Assembly (NCBI GenBank): GCA_036260075.1 | Contig: DATAAM010000004.1 | Coordinates: forward strand, 1-45,387 | From: DATAAM01 sp036260075 | GTDB taxonomy: Bacteria > Actinomycetota > Acidimicrobiia > Acidimicrobiales > JAHWLA01 | Direction of reading: 5' to 3' | Length of the DNA: 45,387 bases | Part shown: positions 30,985 to 37,953 of the stretch, piece after piece | Numbering within the stretch: the stretch's first letter is position 1 | How the letters are laid out: each line of letters begins with the position of its first letter | Notes under the pieces: generated by a model | What the model was told of the DNA's origin: nothing | The model's input: the letters and a program-made list of their open reading frames with translations, nothing else | Database searches by the model: none | Position numbers and translations under genes: made by a program

Positions 30985-31200
30985 ATGGTCGGAGCCCGCT
31001 GGGTGAGCACGGCCGAGGCGAGTGAGCGCCTCGGCGTCACGCTCCGCACCCTCTACCGGCTCGTCGACGAGGGCCGGCTGCCTGCCTACAAGATCGGGCG
31101 CGTCATCCGCATCAAGGAGGAGGACGTCGAGGCGTTCCTCGAGAGCGCCCGCATCCAGCCCGGCACGCTCGCCCACCTCTATCCCGAGTCCAAGGGCTGA
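30985..31200 (+). CDS. Excisionase-family helix-turn-helix protein
   Basis: A 71-residue MerR-like/excisionase-type winged helix-turn-helix: VSTAEASERLGVTLRTLYRL is the HTH, VDEGRLPAYKIGRVIRIKEE the wing with basic residues, and DVEAFLESARIQPGTLAHLY the C-terminal helix. Such small proteins bind DNA as regulators or excisionases. No integrase is near, so a regulator is more likely. I choose ATG 30985 (leaderless box upstream) over ATG 30949, which adds MRYGNAEDYAAR. It is divergent from the tad operon, which makes it a candidate regulator of pilus expression (inference). Confidence 0.82.
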   Translation: MVGARWVSTAEASERLGVTLRTLYRLVDEGRLPAYKIGRVIRIKEEDVEAFLESARIQPGTLAHLYPESKG

Positions 31201-31217
31201 GGGACCGGAACCGCGGC

Positions 31218-31739
31218 TCAGCCGAAGACGGTGACCTCGGCGATCGCGTCCACGCGCATGTGCACGACGACGGCGCCCTCCAGCCGCAGCGTGAGGACGT
31301 CCACGCCGACCGACTGCAGCTCGCCGCTCGTCGACTCCCCGCCGTGGACCACGACGGCGATGCGCGGCCGCTCGGCGGCCATCCCCGCCAGCGCGTGCAC
31401 GAAGCGCATCCCGAGCAACGGCGCCCGCGACGAGCCCGTCGTCGTCCCCCCGGGTGAAGGACGCACCGCAGCGACCGCGGTGTACGGCAGCAGCACGGGC
31501 GCGCTGCCCGCCGTGCGCATCGCGAGGAAGTCCTCGGCGACCGCCACGATGCGACCGTGATGGCGACGGCCCGTCGTGCTCAGCACGGTCACGGTGTCGG
31601 CCTGCTCGGCCAGGTCGAGCGCCACGCCGGTGAAGCGGGCTTCCTCCTCCGCCTGTCGACGGAGCCAGGCCTCGTCCTGGCGGGCGCGGGCAGCGTCCCA
31701 GGCCGCGAGGTCGGCAAGCAGGCGGTCGGTCTCGTCCAC
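31218..31739 (-). CDS. Uncharacterised protein with two Sm-like beta repeats
   Basis: A 173-residue protein I do not recognise. After a charged helical N-terminus (DRLLADLAAWDAARARQDE) there are two similar beta-rich halves: TVTVLSTTGRRHHGRIVAVA with EDFLAMRTAGSAPVLLPYTA, and RIAVVVHGGESTSGELQSVG with VDVLTLRLEGAVVVHMRVDA. Both follow the Sm/SH3-like pattern G-x-x-x-x-G-x-(hydrophobic)x3-D and end in an AVAAV- or AIAEV-type strand. An Sm-like fold could bind RNA, but this is pattern inference. The start is GTG 31739; it is divergent from the HIT gene (23 bp). Confidence 0.72.
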   Translation of the reverse strand: MDETDRLLADLAAWDAARARQDEAWLRRQAEEEARFTGVALDLAEQADTVTVLSTTGRRHHGRIVAVAEDFLAMRTAGSAPVLLPYTAVAAVRPSPGGTTTGSSRAPLLGMRFVHALAGMAAERPRIAVVVHGGESTSGELQSVGVDVLTLRLEGAVVVHMRVDAIAEVTVFG

Positions 31740-31762
31740 GGGCAGTAGGTTCGCGTGCCGCC

Positions 31763-32107
31763 ATGAGTGACTGCCTCTTCTGCCGGATCCTCGCGGGCGA
31801 GATCCCGTCCAACGAGGTCCTGTCGAGCGACACCACGTACGCGTTCCGCGACATCGAGCCGCAGGCTCCGATACACGTCCTGGTGATCCCGCGCGAACAC
31901 GTGCGCGACGCCGCCTCGCTGACCGCGGAGCACGCGGGCCTCCTCGCCGACGTGTTCGCCACGGCGCAGGCGGTGGCCCGCGCCGAGGGCATCGACGGCT
32001 CGGGGTACCGCCTCGTGTTCAACGTGGGAGAGGACGCGCTCAACAGCGTCCCGCACCTGCACCTCCACGTGATCGGCGGCCGTCGCCTCGGTTGGCCCCC
32101 GGGCTGA
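31763..32107 (+). CDS. HIT-family (HINT-like) nucleotide hydrolase
   Basis: A 114-residue HIT protein of the HINT branch, which hydrolyses purine nucleoside phosphoramidates. Seen: CLFCRILAGEIPSNEV (CxxC zinc-type pair and HINT motif), AFRDIEPQAPIHVLVIPREH, GYRLVFNVGEDALNSVPHLH and the catalytic HLHLHVIGGR (HxHxH triad). The length is typical. The start is ATG 31763; the phoH gene begins at GTG 32131, 23 bp after its stop. A HIT gene next to phoH-ybeY is common in bacteria. Confidence 0.93.
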   Translation: MSDCLFCRILAGEIPSNEVLSSDTTYAFRDIEPQAPIHVLVIPREHVRDAASLTAEHAGLLADVFATAQAVARAEGIDGSGYRLVFNVGEDALNSVPHLHLHVIGGRRLGWPPG

Positions 32108-32130
32108 CGTACGCTGGTACCGAACGCTCC

Positions 32131-33087
32131 GTGTCCGCCACCCAGGTAACCGTCTCCGTCCCCAACCACCTCATGGCCGGGTTGCTCGGCCAGCGAGACG
32201 AGTTGCTGCGCCTCGTGGAAGACGCGTTCGTGGGCACCGACATCCACGTCAGGGGCAACGAGATCACCGTCACCGGCCACGACGTCGAGCGGGCCGCCCG
32301 GCTGTTCGACGAGCTGCGGCTCCTCCTCGAGCAGGGCCACCCGCTCGACCCCGCCAACGTGGCCCGCACCATCGACATGGTGAAGGCCGACGAGCGCCCG
32401 TCCGAGGTGCTCAGCGCCGAGGTGCTGCGCTCGGCCCGGGGCCGCAGCGTGCGCCCCAAGACCAGCGGCCAGAAGCGCTACGTCGACGCCATCCGCGAGA
32501 ACGTCATCACCTTCGGCATCGGCCCGGCGGGCACCGGCAAGTCGTACCTGGCCGTGGCGCTCGCCGTGCAGGCGCTCCAGGACAAGCAGGTGGAGCGCAT
32601 CATCCTCACGCGGCCCGCGGTGGAGGCGGGGGAGCGACTGGGCTTCCTGCCCGGCGACATGATGGCCAAGGTCGACCCCTACCTCCGGCCTCTGTACGAC
32701 GCGCTGTTCGACATGCTCGGCACCGAGGCCGTGTCACGCCTCATCGAGCGGGCTGCCATCGAGATCGCCCCGCTTGCGTTCATGCGAGGGCGCACGCTCA
32801 ACAGCAGCTTCATCATCCTCGACGAGGCGCAGAACACGACGCCCGAGCAGATGAAGATGTTCCTCACGCGCATCGGGTTCGGCTCCAGGGCCGTCGTCAC
32901 CGGCGACGTCACGCAGATCGACCTCGACGGCGGGAAGTCGGGGCTCATCAACCTCGAGCAGATCCTCAGCGGCATCGACGGGCTGGCCTTCGTTCGCCTC
33001 GGTGCCAAGGACGTCGTGCGCCATCGCATCGTGCAGGAGATCGTGAACGCCTACGAGCACGCCCAGTCGATGGGCATGAAGCCGTAG
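32131..33087 (+). CDS. phoH: PhoH-like ATPase
   Basis: A 318-residue PhoH-family ATPase, in bacteria often linked with YbeY in RNA metabolism. Seen: N-terminal VTVSVPNHLMAGLLGQRDEL, then Walker A FGIGPAGTGKSYLAVALAVQ, GERLGFLPGDMMAKVDPYLR, the Walker B/metal motif FIILDEAQNTTPEQMKMFLT and VVTGDVTQIDL with LIN. I choose GTG 32131 because it starts the conserved domain. An in-frame TTG 32092 would overlap the HIT gene by 16 bp. A TACGCT sequence at 32110-32115 may be a promoter element. The ybeY gene follows by 10 bp. Confidence 0.93.
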   Translation: MSATQVTVSVPNHLMAGLLGQRDELLRLVEDAFVGTDIHVRGNEITVTGHDVERAARLFDELRLLLEQGHPLDPANVARTIDMVKADERPSEVLSAEVLRSARGRSVRPKTSGQKRYVDAIRENVITFGIGPAGTGKSYLAVALAVQALQDKQVERIILTRPAVEAGERLGFLPGDMMAKVDPYLRPLYDALFDMLGTEAVSRLIERAAIEIAPLAFMRGRTLNSSFIILDEAQNTTPEQMKMFLTRIGFGSRAVVTGDVTQIDLDGGKSGLINLEQILSGIDGLAFVRLGAKDVVRHRIVQEIVNAYEHAQSMGMKP

Positions 33088-33097
33088 CCGGGTCGCC

Positions 33098-33619
33098 ATG
33101 GGGGTCACGGTCTTCGCCGCCGACGAGCAGTCGTCGCACCCGGTCGACACCATTCGCTGGGTCACGCTGGCCGAGCGGGTGCTCCACGCCGAGGGCGTGC
33201 GGGGGGATGCCGAGCTGTCGCTGCTGTACGTGGACGAGGAGACGATCGCCGACCTCAACAAGCGGTTCCTCGGCAAGGACGGCCCCACCGACGTGCTCGC
33301 CTTCCCCATCGACGAGGAGCCCACAGAGGGCGGGCGCTCGCCCGACTCCGGCGGCAGCGGCCCCGGGGTCGTGTCCACCGAGCCCGCCGACCTGCCCGTG
33401 CTGCTGGGCGACGTGGTGATCTGCCCGGCCGTGGCCGACCGCAACGCGCCCACACACGCAGGCACCTACGACGACGAGCTGGCGCTGCTGCTCGTGCACG
33501 GCATCCTCCACCTCATGGGGATGGACCACGTCGACGAGGCGGAGGCCGAGGCCATGGAACGCCGCGAGCGCGAGCTGCTCGAGCAGTTCCACGCCAAGCG
33601 GGGTGAGCCCCCACAATGA
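33098..33619 (+). CDS. ybeY: rRNA maturation endoribonuclease YbeY
   Basis: A 173-residue YbeY, a zinc-dependent RNase acting in 16S rRNA 3' maturation and ribosome quality control. Seen: LSLLYVDEETIADLNKRFLG, GPTDVLAFPID, LLGDVVICPAVADRN, and the zinc motif VHGILHLMGMDHVDEAEAEA (HGxLHLxGxDH). Between the FPID and LLGDVVI blocks is an insertion of about 25 residues (EEPTEGGRSPDSGGSGPGVV) that is low-complexity and not in typical YbeY. The start is ATG 33098. The stop is followed immediately by repeat R2. Confidence 0.95.
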   Translation: MGVTVFAADEQSSHPVDTIRWVTLAERVLHAEGVRGDAELSLLYVDEETIADLNKRFLGKDGPTDVLAFPIDEEPTEGGRSPDSGGSGPGVVSTEPADLPVLLGDVVICPAVADRNAPTHAGTYDDELALLLVHGILHLMGMDHVDEAEAEAMERRERELLEQFHAKRGEPPQ

Positions 33620-33782
33620 ACGTCGCCGGGTCCTGTCGGGCCGGGACCCGCTCCCGGCTGTGCTGCCGCACAGCCGGGCCCCTTCCTTGCCTGCCACGGC
33701 GAGCCGGAGCGCAGCCGAGGCGAGGCCAGGCACCCGTCGGCGACGCTCTGAGAGGGATCGGCCTCCGGCCGATGGTGCACCG
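33620..33782 (+). repeat. Structured repeat element R2 before the corC-like gene
   Basis: Homologous to R1 (28856-28982, minus), starting right after the ybeY stop. P1 is CGGGTCC/GGACCCG (33627-33633, 33644-33650), P2 CCCGGCTGTG/CACAGCCGGG (33653-33662, 33669-33678; 6-nt loop as in R1), P3 ATCGGCC/GGCCGAT (33757-33763, 33767-33773). P3 ends exactly 9 nt before ATG 33783. A purine run GAGAGGG (33750-33756) lies just before P3. R2 has about 36 nt (33697-33732) that R1 lacks. Conserved unpaired stretches include CCTGTC, GCCTGCCA and CCCGTCG. Confidence 0.8.
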
Positions 33783-35030
33783 ATGAGTGGGACCGAGGTC
33801 GGCATCCTCGCCGCCGTGGCCGGCCTCATCGTGCTGGCGGGGTTCCTCGCCATGGCCGAGACGAGCCTCACGCGCGTCAACCGCGTGAAGGCGCTCACGC
33901 TCCAGGAGGAGGGGCGACGGGGGGCGGGCGTGCTGGCCCGGCTGGTCGACCATCCCGAGCGCTTCCTCAACCCGGTCCTGCTGCTGGTGCTCGTGTGCCA
34001 CGTGGTGGCGTCGATCCTCGTCGGGCTCGTGTTCGACAAGTACGGGGCCGTCGGCGTGGCCGTCGCCACCTTCCTGGAGATCTCGGTGATCTTCGTGCTG
34101 GCCGAGGCGGCGCCCAAGACGTGGGCCGTGCAGCACACCGAGCGAGCCGCGCTGCTCGCCGCGCCGGTGGTGGCGGCCATCGCCAACTTCCCGCCCGTGC
34201 GGCTGCTGGCCCGGGCGCTCATCGGCCTCTCGAACGTCATCCTCCCGGGCAAGGGCCTGAAGGAGGGACCGTTCGTGTCGGAGGAGGAGCTGCTCGCCAC
34301 CGTCGACGTGGCTCTCCAGGAGGACGTCATCGAACGGGAGGAGCGGGCGCTCATCCACTCGATCATCGAGTTCGGCGACACGGTGGCCCGCGAGGTGATG
34401 GTGCCCCGACCCGACATGGTGGCGGTCGAGGGAAGGGACCGCATCGGCGACGTGATGGAGGTCGCGATGGCCGCGGGCTACTCGCGCATCCCCGTCTACG
34501 AGCAGGGCATCGACGACATCTGCGGCGTCGTCTTCACCAAGGACCTCATGCGCGCCGAGCGCGAGGGCCAGGCCGACCTCGAGGTGCGCACGCTCGTCCG
34601 CGAGGCCCACTTCGTGCCCGAGACCAAGCGGGTGAGCGAACTCATGCGCGAGATGCAGCGCGAGAAGTTCCACATCGCGATCGTCGTCGACGAGTACGGC
34701 GGCACCGCCGGCCTCGTGACCCTCGAGGACCTCATCGAGGAGCTGGTGGGCGAGATCGTCGACGAGTTCGACATCGAGGAGCCCAACATCGAGAAGCTGC
34801 CCAACGGCGACGTGCGGGTGAACGCCCGCATGTCGATCGACGAGGTCAACGAGCTGCTGCACGCCGACATGCCGTCGGGCGACTGGGACACCGTGGGCGG
34901 GCTCGTCTTCAACCTGCTCGGCCACGTGCCCTCCGAGGGCGAGTCGGTGGCCGTCGACGGCTACTCGCTCACGGCCGAGAAGGTGCAGGGGCGCCGCATC
35001 GGGCGCGTGCGGATCACCAGGGCGTCGTAG
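33783..35030 (+). CDS. CNNM/CorC-like membrane protein (hemolysin C family)
   Basis: A 415-residue protein with a DUF21 (CNNM) membrane domain (about 1-180; GILAAVAGLIVLAGFLAMAE followed by TSLTRVN), a pair of CBS domains (VMVPRPDMVAVEGRDRIGDV; VVFTKDLMRAEREGQADLEV), with HIAIVVDEYGGTAGLVTLED typical of CBS2, and a C-terminal CorC/HlyC domain (DVRVNARMSIDEVNELL). Members of this family are thought to export magnesium. It sits between ybeY and era, a common bacterial order. The start is ATG 33783, conserved with the family; an upstream GTG 33603 in the same frame would translate the repeat R2. Confidence 0.9.
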   Translation: MSGTEVGILAAVAGLIVLAGFLAMAETSLTRVNRVKALTLQEEGRRGAGVLARLVDHPERFLNPVLLLVLVCHVVASILVGLVFDKYGAVGVAVATFLEISVIFVLAEAAPKTWAVQHTERAALLAAPVVAAIANFPPVRLLARALIGLSNVILPGKGLKEGPFVSEEELLATVDVALQEDVIEREERALIHSIIEFGDTVAREVMVPRPDMVAVEGRDRIGDVMEVAMAAGYSRIPVYEQGIDDICGVVFTKDLMRAEREGQADLEVRTLVREAHFVPETKRVSELMREMQREKFHIAIVVDEYGGTAGLVTLEDLIEELVGEIVDEFDIEEPNIEKLPNGDVRVNARMSIDEVNELLHADMPSGDWDTVGGLVFNLLGHVPSEGESVAVDGYSLTAEKVQGRRIGRVRITRAS

Positions 35031-35032
35031 CG

Positions 35033-35869
35033 GTGCGATCCGGCTTCGCCACGCTGGTCGGCCGGCCCAACGTGGGCAAGTCCACGCTGCTGAACCGCAT
35101 CCTCGGCACCAAGGTGTCGATCGTGTCCGACAAGCCCCAGACCACCCGCACGCAGGTGCGAGGGGTGCTCAACCGAGCCGATGCCCAGGTCGTGTTCGTG
35201 GACACGCCGGGCATTCACAAGCCCCGCACGCTCCTCGGCGAGCGGCTCAACGACACCGCCGTCGACGCCTTGGGCGACGTCGACGTGGTGGTGTTCGTGA
35301 TCGACGCCACCCAGCCCATGGGCCGCGGCGACCGCTGGGTCGCCGCCCGGGTGCCGAAGTCGGCCGTCTGCGTGGTCAACAAGGTCGACGCCGCCGCCAA
35401 GGCGGACGTGCTGCGCCAGCTGGCGGCGGCCGCCGAGCTCGACCTGGCCGAGTACTTCCCGGTGTCGGCGACCACGGGGGAGGGCGTCGACGAGTTGGTG
35501 GACGCCATCGTGGGCCGCCTGCCCGAGGGGCCGCGCTACTACCCGGAGGACACGGTCACCGACGTGCCGGAGGCCTTCTGGGTGGCCGAGCTCGTGCGCG
35601 AGCAGCTGCTGGCCGTCACCCGGGAGGAGGTGCCGCACTCGATCGCCGCCCGCGTGACGGAGTGGGAGTGGCCCCGCATCCGGGTCGAGATCCTGGTGGA
35701 GCGGGAGTCGCAGAAGGGCATCGTGATCGGGAAGGGCGGCGCCGTGCTCAAGGAGGTCGGCATCCGCGTGCGCGAACAGCTTCCCGAAGGCGCCTACATC
35801 GAGCTGTTCGTCAAGGTCGACAAGGACTGGCAGAGCCGGCCCAAGGCACTCCAGCGGCTCGGGTACTGA
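35033..35869 (+). CDS. era: GTPase Era
   Basis: A 278-residue GTP-binding protein essential for 30S ribosome assembly. Seen: G1 VGRPNVGKSTLLNRILG, G2 region KPQTTRTQVRGVL, G3 VFVDTPGIHKPRTLLGERLN, G4 VVNKVDAA, a G5 region SATTGEGVDELVDAI, and the C-terminal KH domain with RPRESQKGIVIGKGG-like sequence (LVERESQKGIVIGKGGAVLK). The length is slightly short of E. coli Era (301), mainly at loops. The start is GTG 35033, 2 bp after the corC-like stop. The following hypothetical gene begins 1 bp after its stop. Confidence 0.95.
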   Translation: MRSGFATLVGRPNVGKSTLLNRILGTKVSIVSDKPQTTRTQVRGVLNRADAQVVFVDTPGIHKPRTLLGERLNDTAVDALGDVDVVVFVIDATQPMGRGDRWVAARVPKSAVCVVNKVDAAAKADVLRQLAAAAELDLAEYFPVSATTGEGVDELVDAIVGRLPEGPRYYPEDTVTDVPEAFWVAELVREQLLAVTREEVPHSIAARVTEWEWPRIRVEILVERESQKGIVIGKGGAVLKEVGIRVREQLPEGAYIELFVKVDKDWQSRPKALQRLGY

Positions 35870-35870
35870 G

Positions 35871-36452
35871 GTGCTCTGGGGGGTGGCGCAGTCGGCGCAG
35901 CCGTCCGGCGCGGGAAGCGGCGATGTCGCCATCGCCGCCATCGTGGTGAGCGGCGCGGTCGCCGTCCTGGCGCCCGTTGTCGCCGGATGGTTCCAACTCA
36001 GGGCGACCGACCGCGCCGCCGAACGCCAGCGACTGGCGGCGACGGAGGCCTGGGAGCGCGAAGAGGCTCGACGCCGGAAGGGCGAGCGCGTCCAGGCATA
36101 CGTGCGGGTCGTCGGGCTCACCCGACGACGACTGCTCGACATCAACACCGCTCGACATCTCGGGCCCGGTCCGGCCATGCACGAAGTCGCGCGCGAGCAC
36201 CTCATGACAACGGTCGAGTACGAGGAGGCCATGTTCCTGGCACGCTTCGGCGCCACGTCTCCCGTGCGGACGGCGCTCGCGAAGCTCGGAGCGATCCACC
36301 GAGACGCGGGACGTCTGGTCTCGGTGCCCGAGGACGAGCAAGACGAGGTGTGGGTGGAGATCTCGCGCCACTTCGCCGAGGTGCGACAGGAGCTGCTCGA
36401 GGCCGTCGAGCGAGAGCTCGGCAAGGTGCCGGACATGAAGCGGGCGGACTGA
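35871..36452 (+). CDS. Uncharacterised membrane-anchored protein with coiled coil
   Basis: A 193-residue protein of unknown family. Residues 19-43 (DVAIAAIVVSGAVAVLAPVVAG) form a membrane anchor. The rest is a long, charged, largely helical cytoplasmic domain (ERQRLAATEAWEREEARRRK; REHLMTTVEYEEAMFLARFG; QELLEAVERELGKVPDMKRA), probably a coiled coil. The start is GTG 35871, one base after the era stop, and the next gene starts one base after its stop, so it is likely co-transcribed with era. It has slightly less biased codon use. It shares no obvious motif with known stress or cell-division proteins. Confidence 0.75.
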   Translation: MLWGVAQSAQPSGAGSGDVAIAAIVVSGAVAVLAPVVAGWFQLRATDRAAERQRLAATEAWEREEARRRKGERVQAYVRVVGLTRRRLLDINTARHLGPGPAMHEVAREHLMTTVEYEEAMFLARFGATSPVRTALAKLGAIHRDAGRLVSVPEDEQDEVWVEISRHFAEVRQELLEAVERELGKVPDMKRAD

Positions 36453-36453
36453 G

Positions 36454-37149
36454 GTGGGCATCGCCGAGACGGCCGAGGAGCTGCGCGCGATCGCGCTCGC
36501 ATCCGACGACGCGAGCGGCTACTTCCCGGCGCTCTACGCCCGAGTGACCTCCCGCGTGGCGGCTGCGGGCTTCGCCGAGGACCTGGCCGTCGTGTTCGCC
36601 TCGTACTACACGAGGGCTTTCCACCGACAGATCGAGCGGCCCCGCTGCTGGCAGGCGACGTGGGACGTGGCGGGCGACCGCAGGCTGCTCATCGTCCAAC
36701 ACCTGCTGCTCGGCATCAACGCCCACGTCAACCACGACCTCCCGCTCGCGGTGGTCGACGTGGCCCGCCGGAGGGGCGGGCTCGCACCGCTCCGGCCCGA
36801 GTTCGACGCCGTCAACGACGTGCTGGCCGACACGTACCACGAGGTGCTGCGCGACCTCGACGGCGTGGCCCGCTGGACCAGCGAGGCGGCGACCCTCGGC
36901 GGTGGTCGGCTGTTCAACTTCTCCCTCCGGGTGGCCCGGGCCCAGGCGTGGGACGCGGCCGTGCGGCTGTTCCCCCTCGACGACCGGGGCGCCGCCGCCT
37001 ACCGGGCCGAGCTCGACCAGCTGGTCAGCGTGCTCGCCTACCTCGTCACGCGGCCCGCCCTCCCGGCCCGGCTGGTCGTCACGGTGCTGCGGCGGTTCGA
37101 GCAACGCGAGCCACGCCGTGTCACCCAGGCGCTGCTCGGCGGCTCGTGA
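36454..37149 (+). CDS. DUF5995 family protein
   Basis: A 231-residue all-helical protein matching DUF5995: GYFPALYARVTSRVAAAGFA, then VVFASYYTRAFHRQIERPRC, the best block VQHLLLGINAHVNHDLPLAV, DFDAVNDVLADTYHEVLR-like FDAVNDVLADTYHEVLRDLD, and a C-terminal AWDAAVRLFPLDDRG. The conserved NAHVNHDL and other His/Asp residues might bind a metal, but no function is known. The start is GTG 36454, one base after the previous stop. It is convergent with the second PIG-L gene, and hairpin C sits between their coding regions. Confidence 0.82.
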   Translation: MGIAETAEELRAIALASDDASGYFPALYARVTSRVAAAGFAEDLAVVFASYYTRAFHRQIERPRCWQATWDVAGDRRLLIVQHLLLGINAHVNHDLPLAVVDVARRRGGLAPLRPEFDAVNDVLADTYHEVLRDLDGVARWTSEAATLGGGRLFNFSLRVARAQAWDAAVRLFPLDDRGAAAYRAELDQLVSVLAYLVTRPALPARLVVTVLRRFEQREPRRVTQALLGGS

Positions 37150-37186
37150 CGCCGCCGCCCTCTGTCGCGAACGCCACGCTGCTCTC

Positions 37187-37238
37187 CCGTTCTCTGTGCG
37201 CCGAGCGCCTCATACGGCGCTCAGGGCACAGAGAACGG
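37187..37238. repeat. Hairpin C, overlapping the 3' end of the PIG-L gene
   Basis: Arms 37187-37209 and 37216-37238 pair at 21 of 23 positions around a 6-nt loop. The ends CCGTTCT/AGAACGG match hairpin A. It separates convergent genes and could terminate both. The loop contains the stop codon (TCA at 37210-37212, read as TGA on the minus strand) of the PIG-L gene, and the right arm encodes that protein's last residues. Confidence 0.88.
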
Positions 37239-37953
37239 AGGGTGGGCCGGTGCGGAGGTACCACTCGTAGCCGTACACGGCGGCGAAGGCCTCGACGGGG
37301 AGCCGCATGGCCGAGGCCGTCTCCGGGATCTGGCTGCCGTGGGCGGCCATGGCTTCCCGCTTGCGCTCCAGCATGCGGGTCACGTCGATCGTGAGGTCGA
37401 CCAGCAGCGTGGGCATGCCGAGGTCGGTGGCGGCCAGCCCCAGGCCGACCGGCCGCCCGCCCCCGGCCTCCACCACCAGGTGCGTCTCCACGAAGTGCAG
37501 GTACTCGCGGTCGACGGTGGCGTCGTACACCGTCGGCACGCCCGCCAGCGCCGCCGCCCGTCGGCCCACCCGGTGCACCTGCACGTGGTCGGGATGGCCG
37601 TAGATGCCGTGCTCGTCGTAGCCGACCAGTGCCGCCGCCTGCTCCTCGCGCAGCAGCCGGGCCACCGCCTCGGCCGCCTCCTGCGGGTCGGCTCGGGTGA
37701 ACGCGTCGGCGGCCTCGTTGCCGGGGTCGCCCTCCATGCCGGAGTCGCGCCAGCGCAGGAACTCCACCCGCGCCACCCCCAGCACGTCGGCCGCTCGGCA
37801 CGTCTCCTCCACCCGCTCGGGGCCGCCCAGCTCGCCCCGGGTGGCGACCACGAGGACCACCCGCTCGCCCCGCTCGGCCAGGAGCGCCATGGTGCCGCCG
37901 GTGAAGATCGCCTCGTCGTCGGGGTGCGCGTGGAAGAAGACGACGCTGCCCAC
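37210..37953 (-). CDS. PIG-L family deacetylase, second copy
   Basis: A 247-residue paralogue of the protein at 13731. Seen: VFFHAHPDDEAIFTGGTMAL (AHPDDE), VVATRGELGG, FLRWRDSGMEGDP, HGIYGHPDHVQVHRVG (HPDH), and ERKREAMAAHGSQIPETASA. These are the catalytic motifs of MshB/Mca-type zinc N-deacetylases or amidases. The start GTG 37953 overlaps the last base of the DinG stop codon. The C-terminal nine or so residues (SVLCALSAV) are encoded by hairpin C, so this end of the protein is probably altered relative to its ancestor. Substrate unknown. Confidence 0.87.
   Translation of the reverse strand: MGSVVFFHAHPDDEAIFTGGTMALLAERGERVVLVVATRGELGGPERVEETCRAADVLGVARVEFLRWRDSGMEGDPGNEAADAFTRADPQEAAEAVARLLREEQAAALVGYDEHGIYGHPDHVQVHRVGRRAAALAGVPTVYDATVDREYLHFVETHLVVEAGGGRPVGLGLAATDLGMPTLLVDLTIDVTRMLERKREAMAAHGSQIPETASAMRLPVEAFAAVYGYEWYLRTGPPSVLCALSAV

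Noticed and set aside
30985..31200. Excisionase-like protein as sign of a prophage or integrative element
   Set aside because: No integrase, att repeats or phage genes are seen nearby; the neighbours are a pilus operon and housekeeping genes.
33750..33756. CTGAGA in R2 as part of a TPP riboswitch
   Set aside because: The other TPP aptamer segments are missing and the downstream gene is not a thiamine gene; R1 has CTGAAA at this place.
33603..33782. In-frame upstream extension of the corC-like gene from GTG 33603
   Set aside because: It would start inside ybeY and translate repeat R2; family homology begins at ATG 33783. R1 is also open in the tadA frame with a similar peptide, so a coding role cannot be fully excluded.
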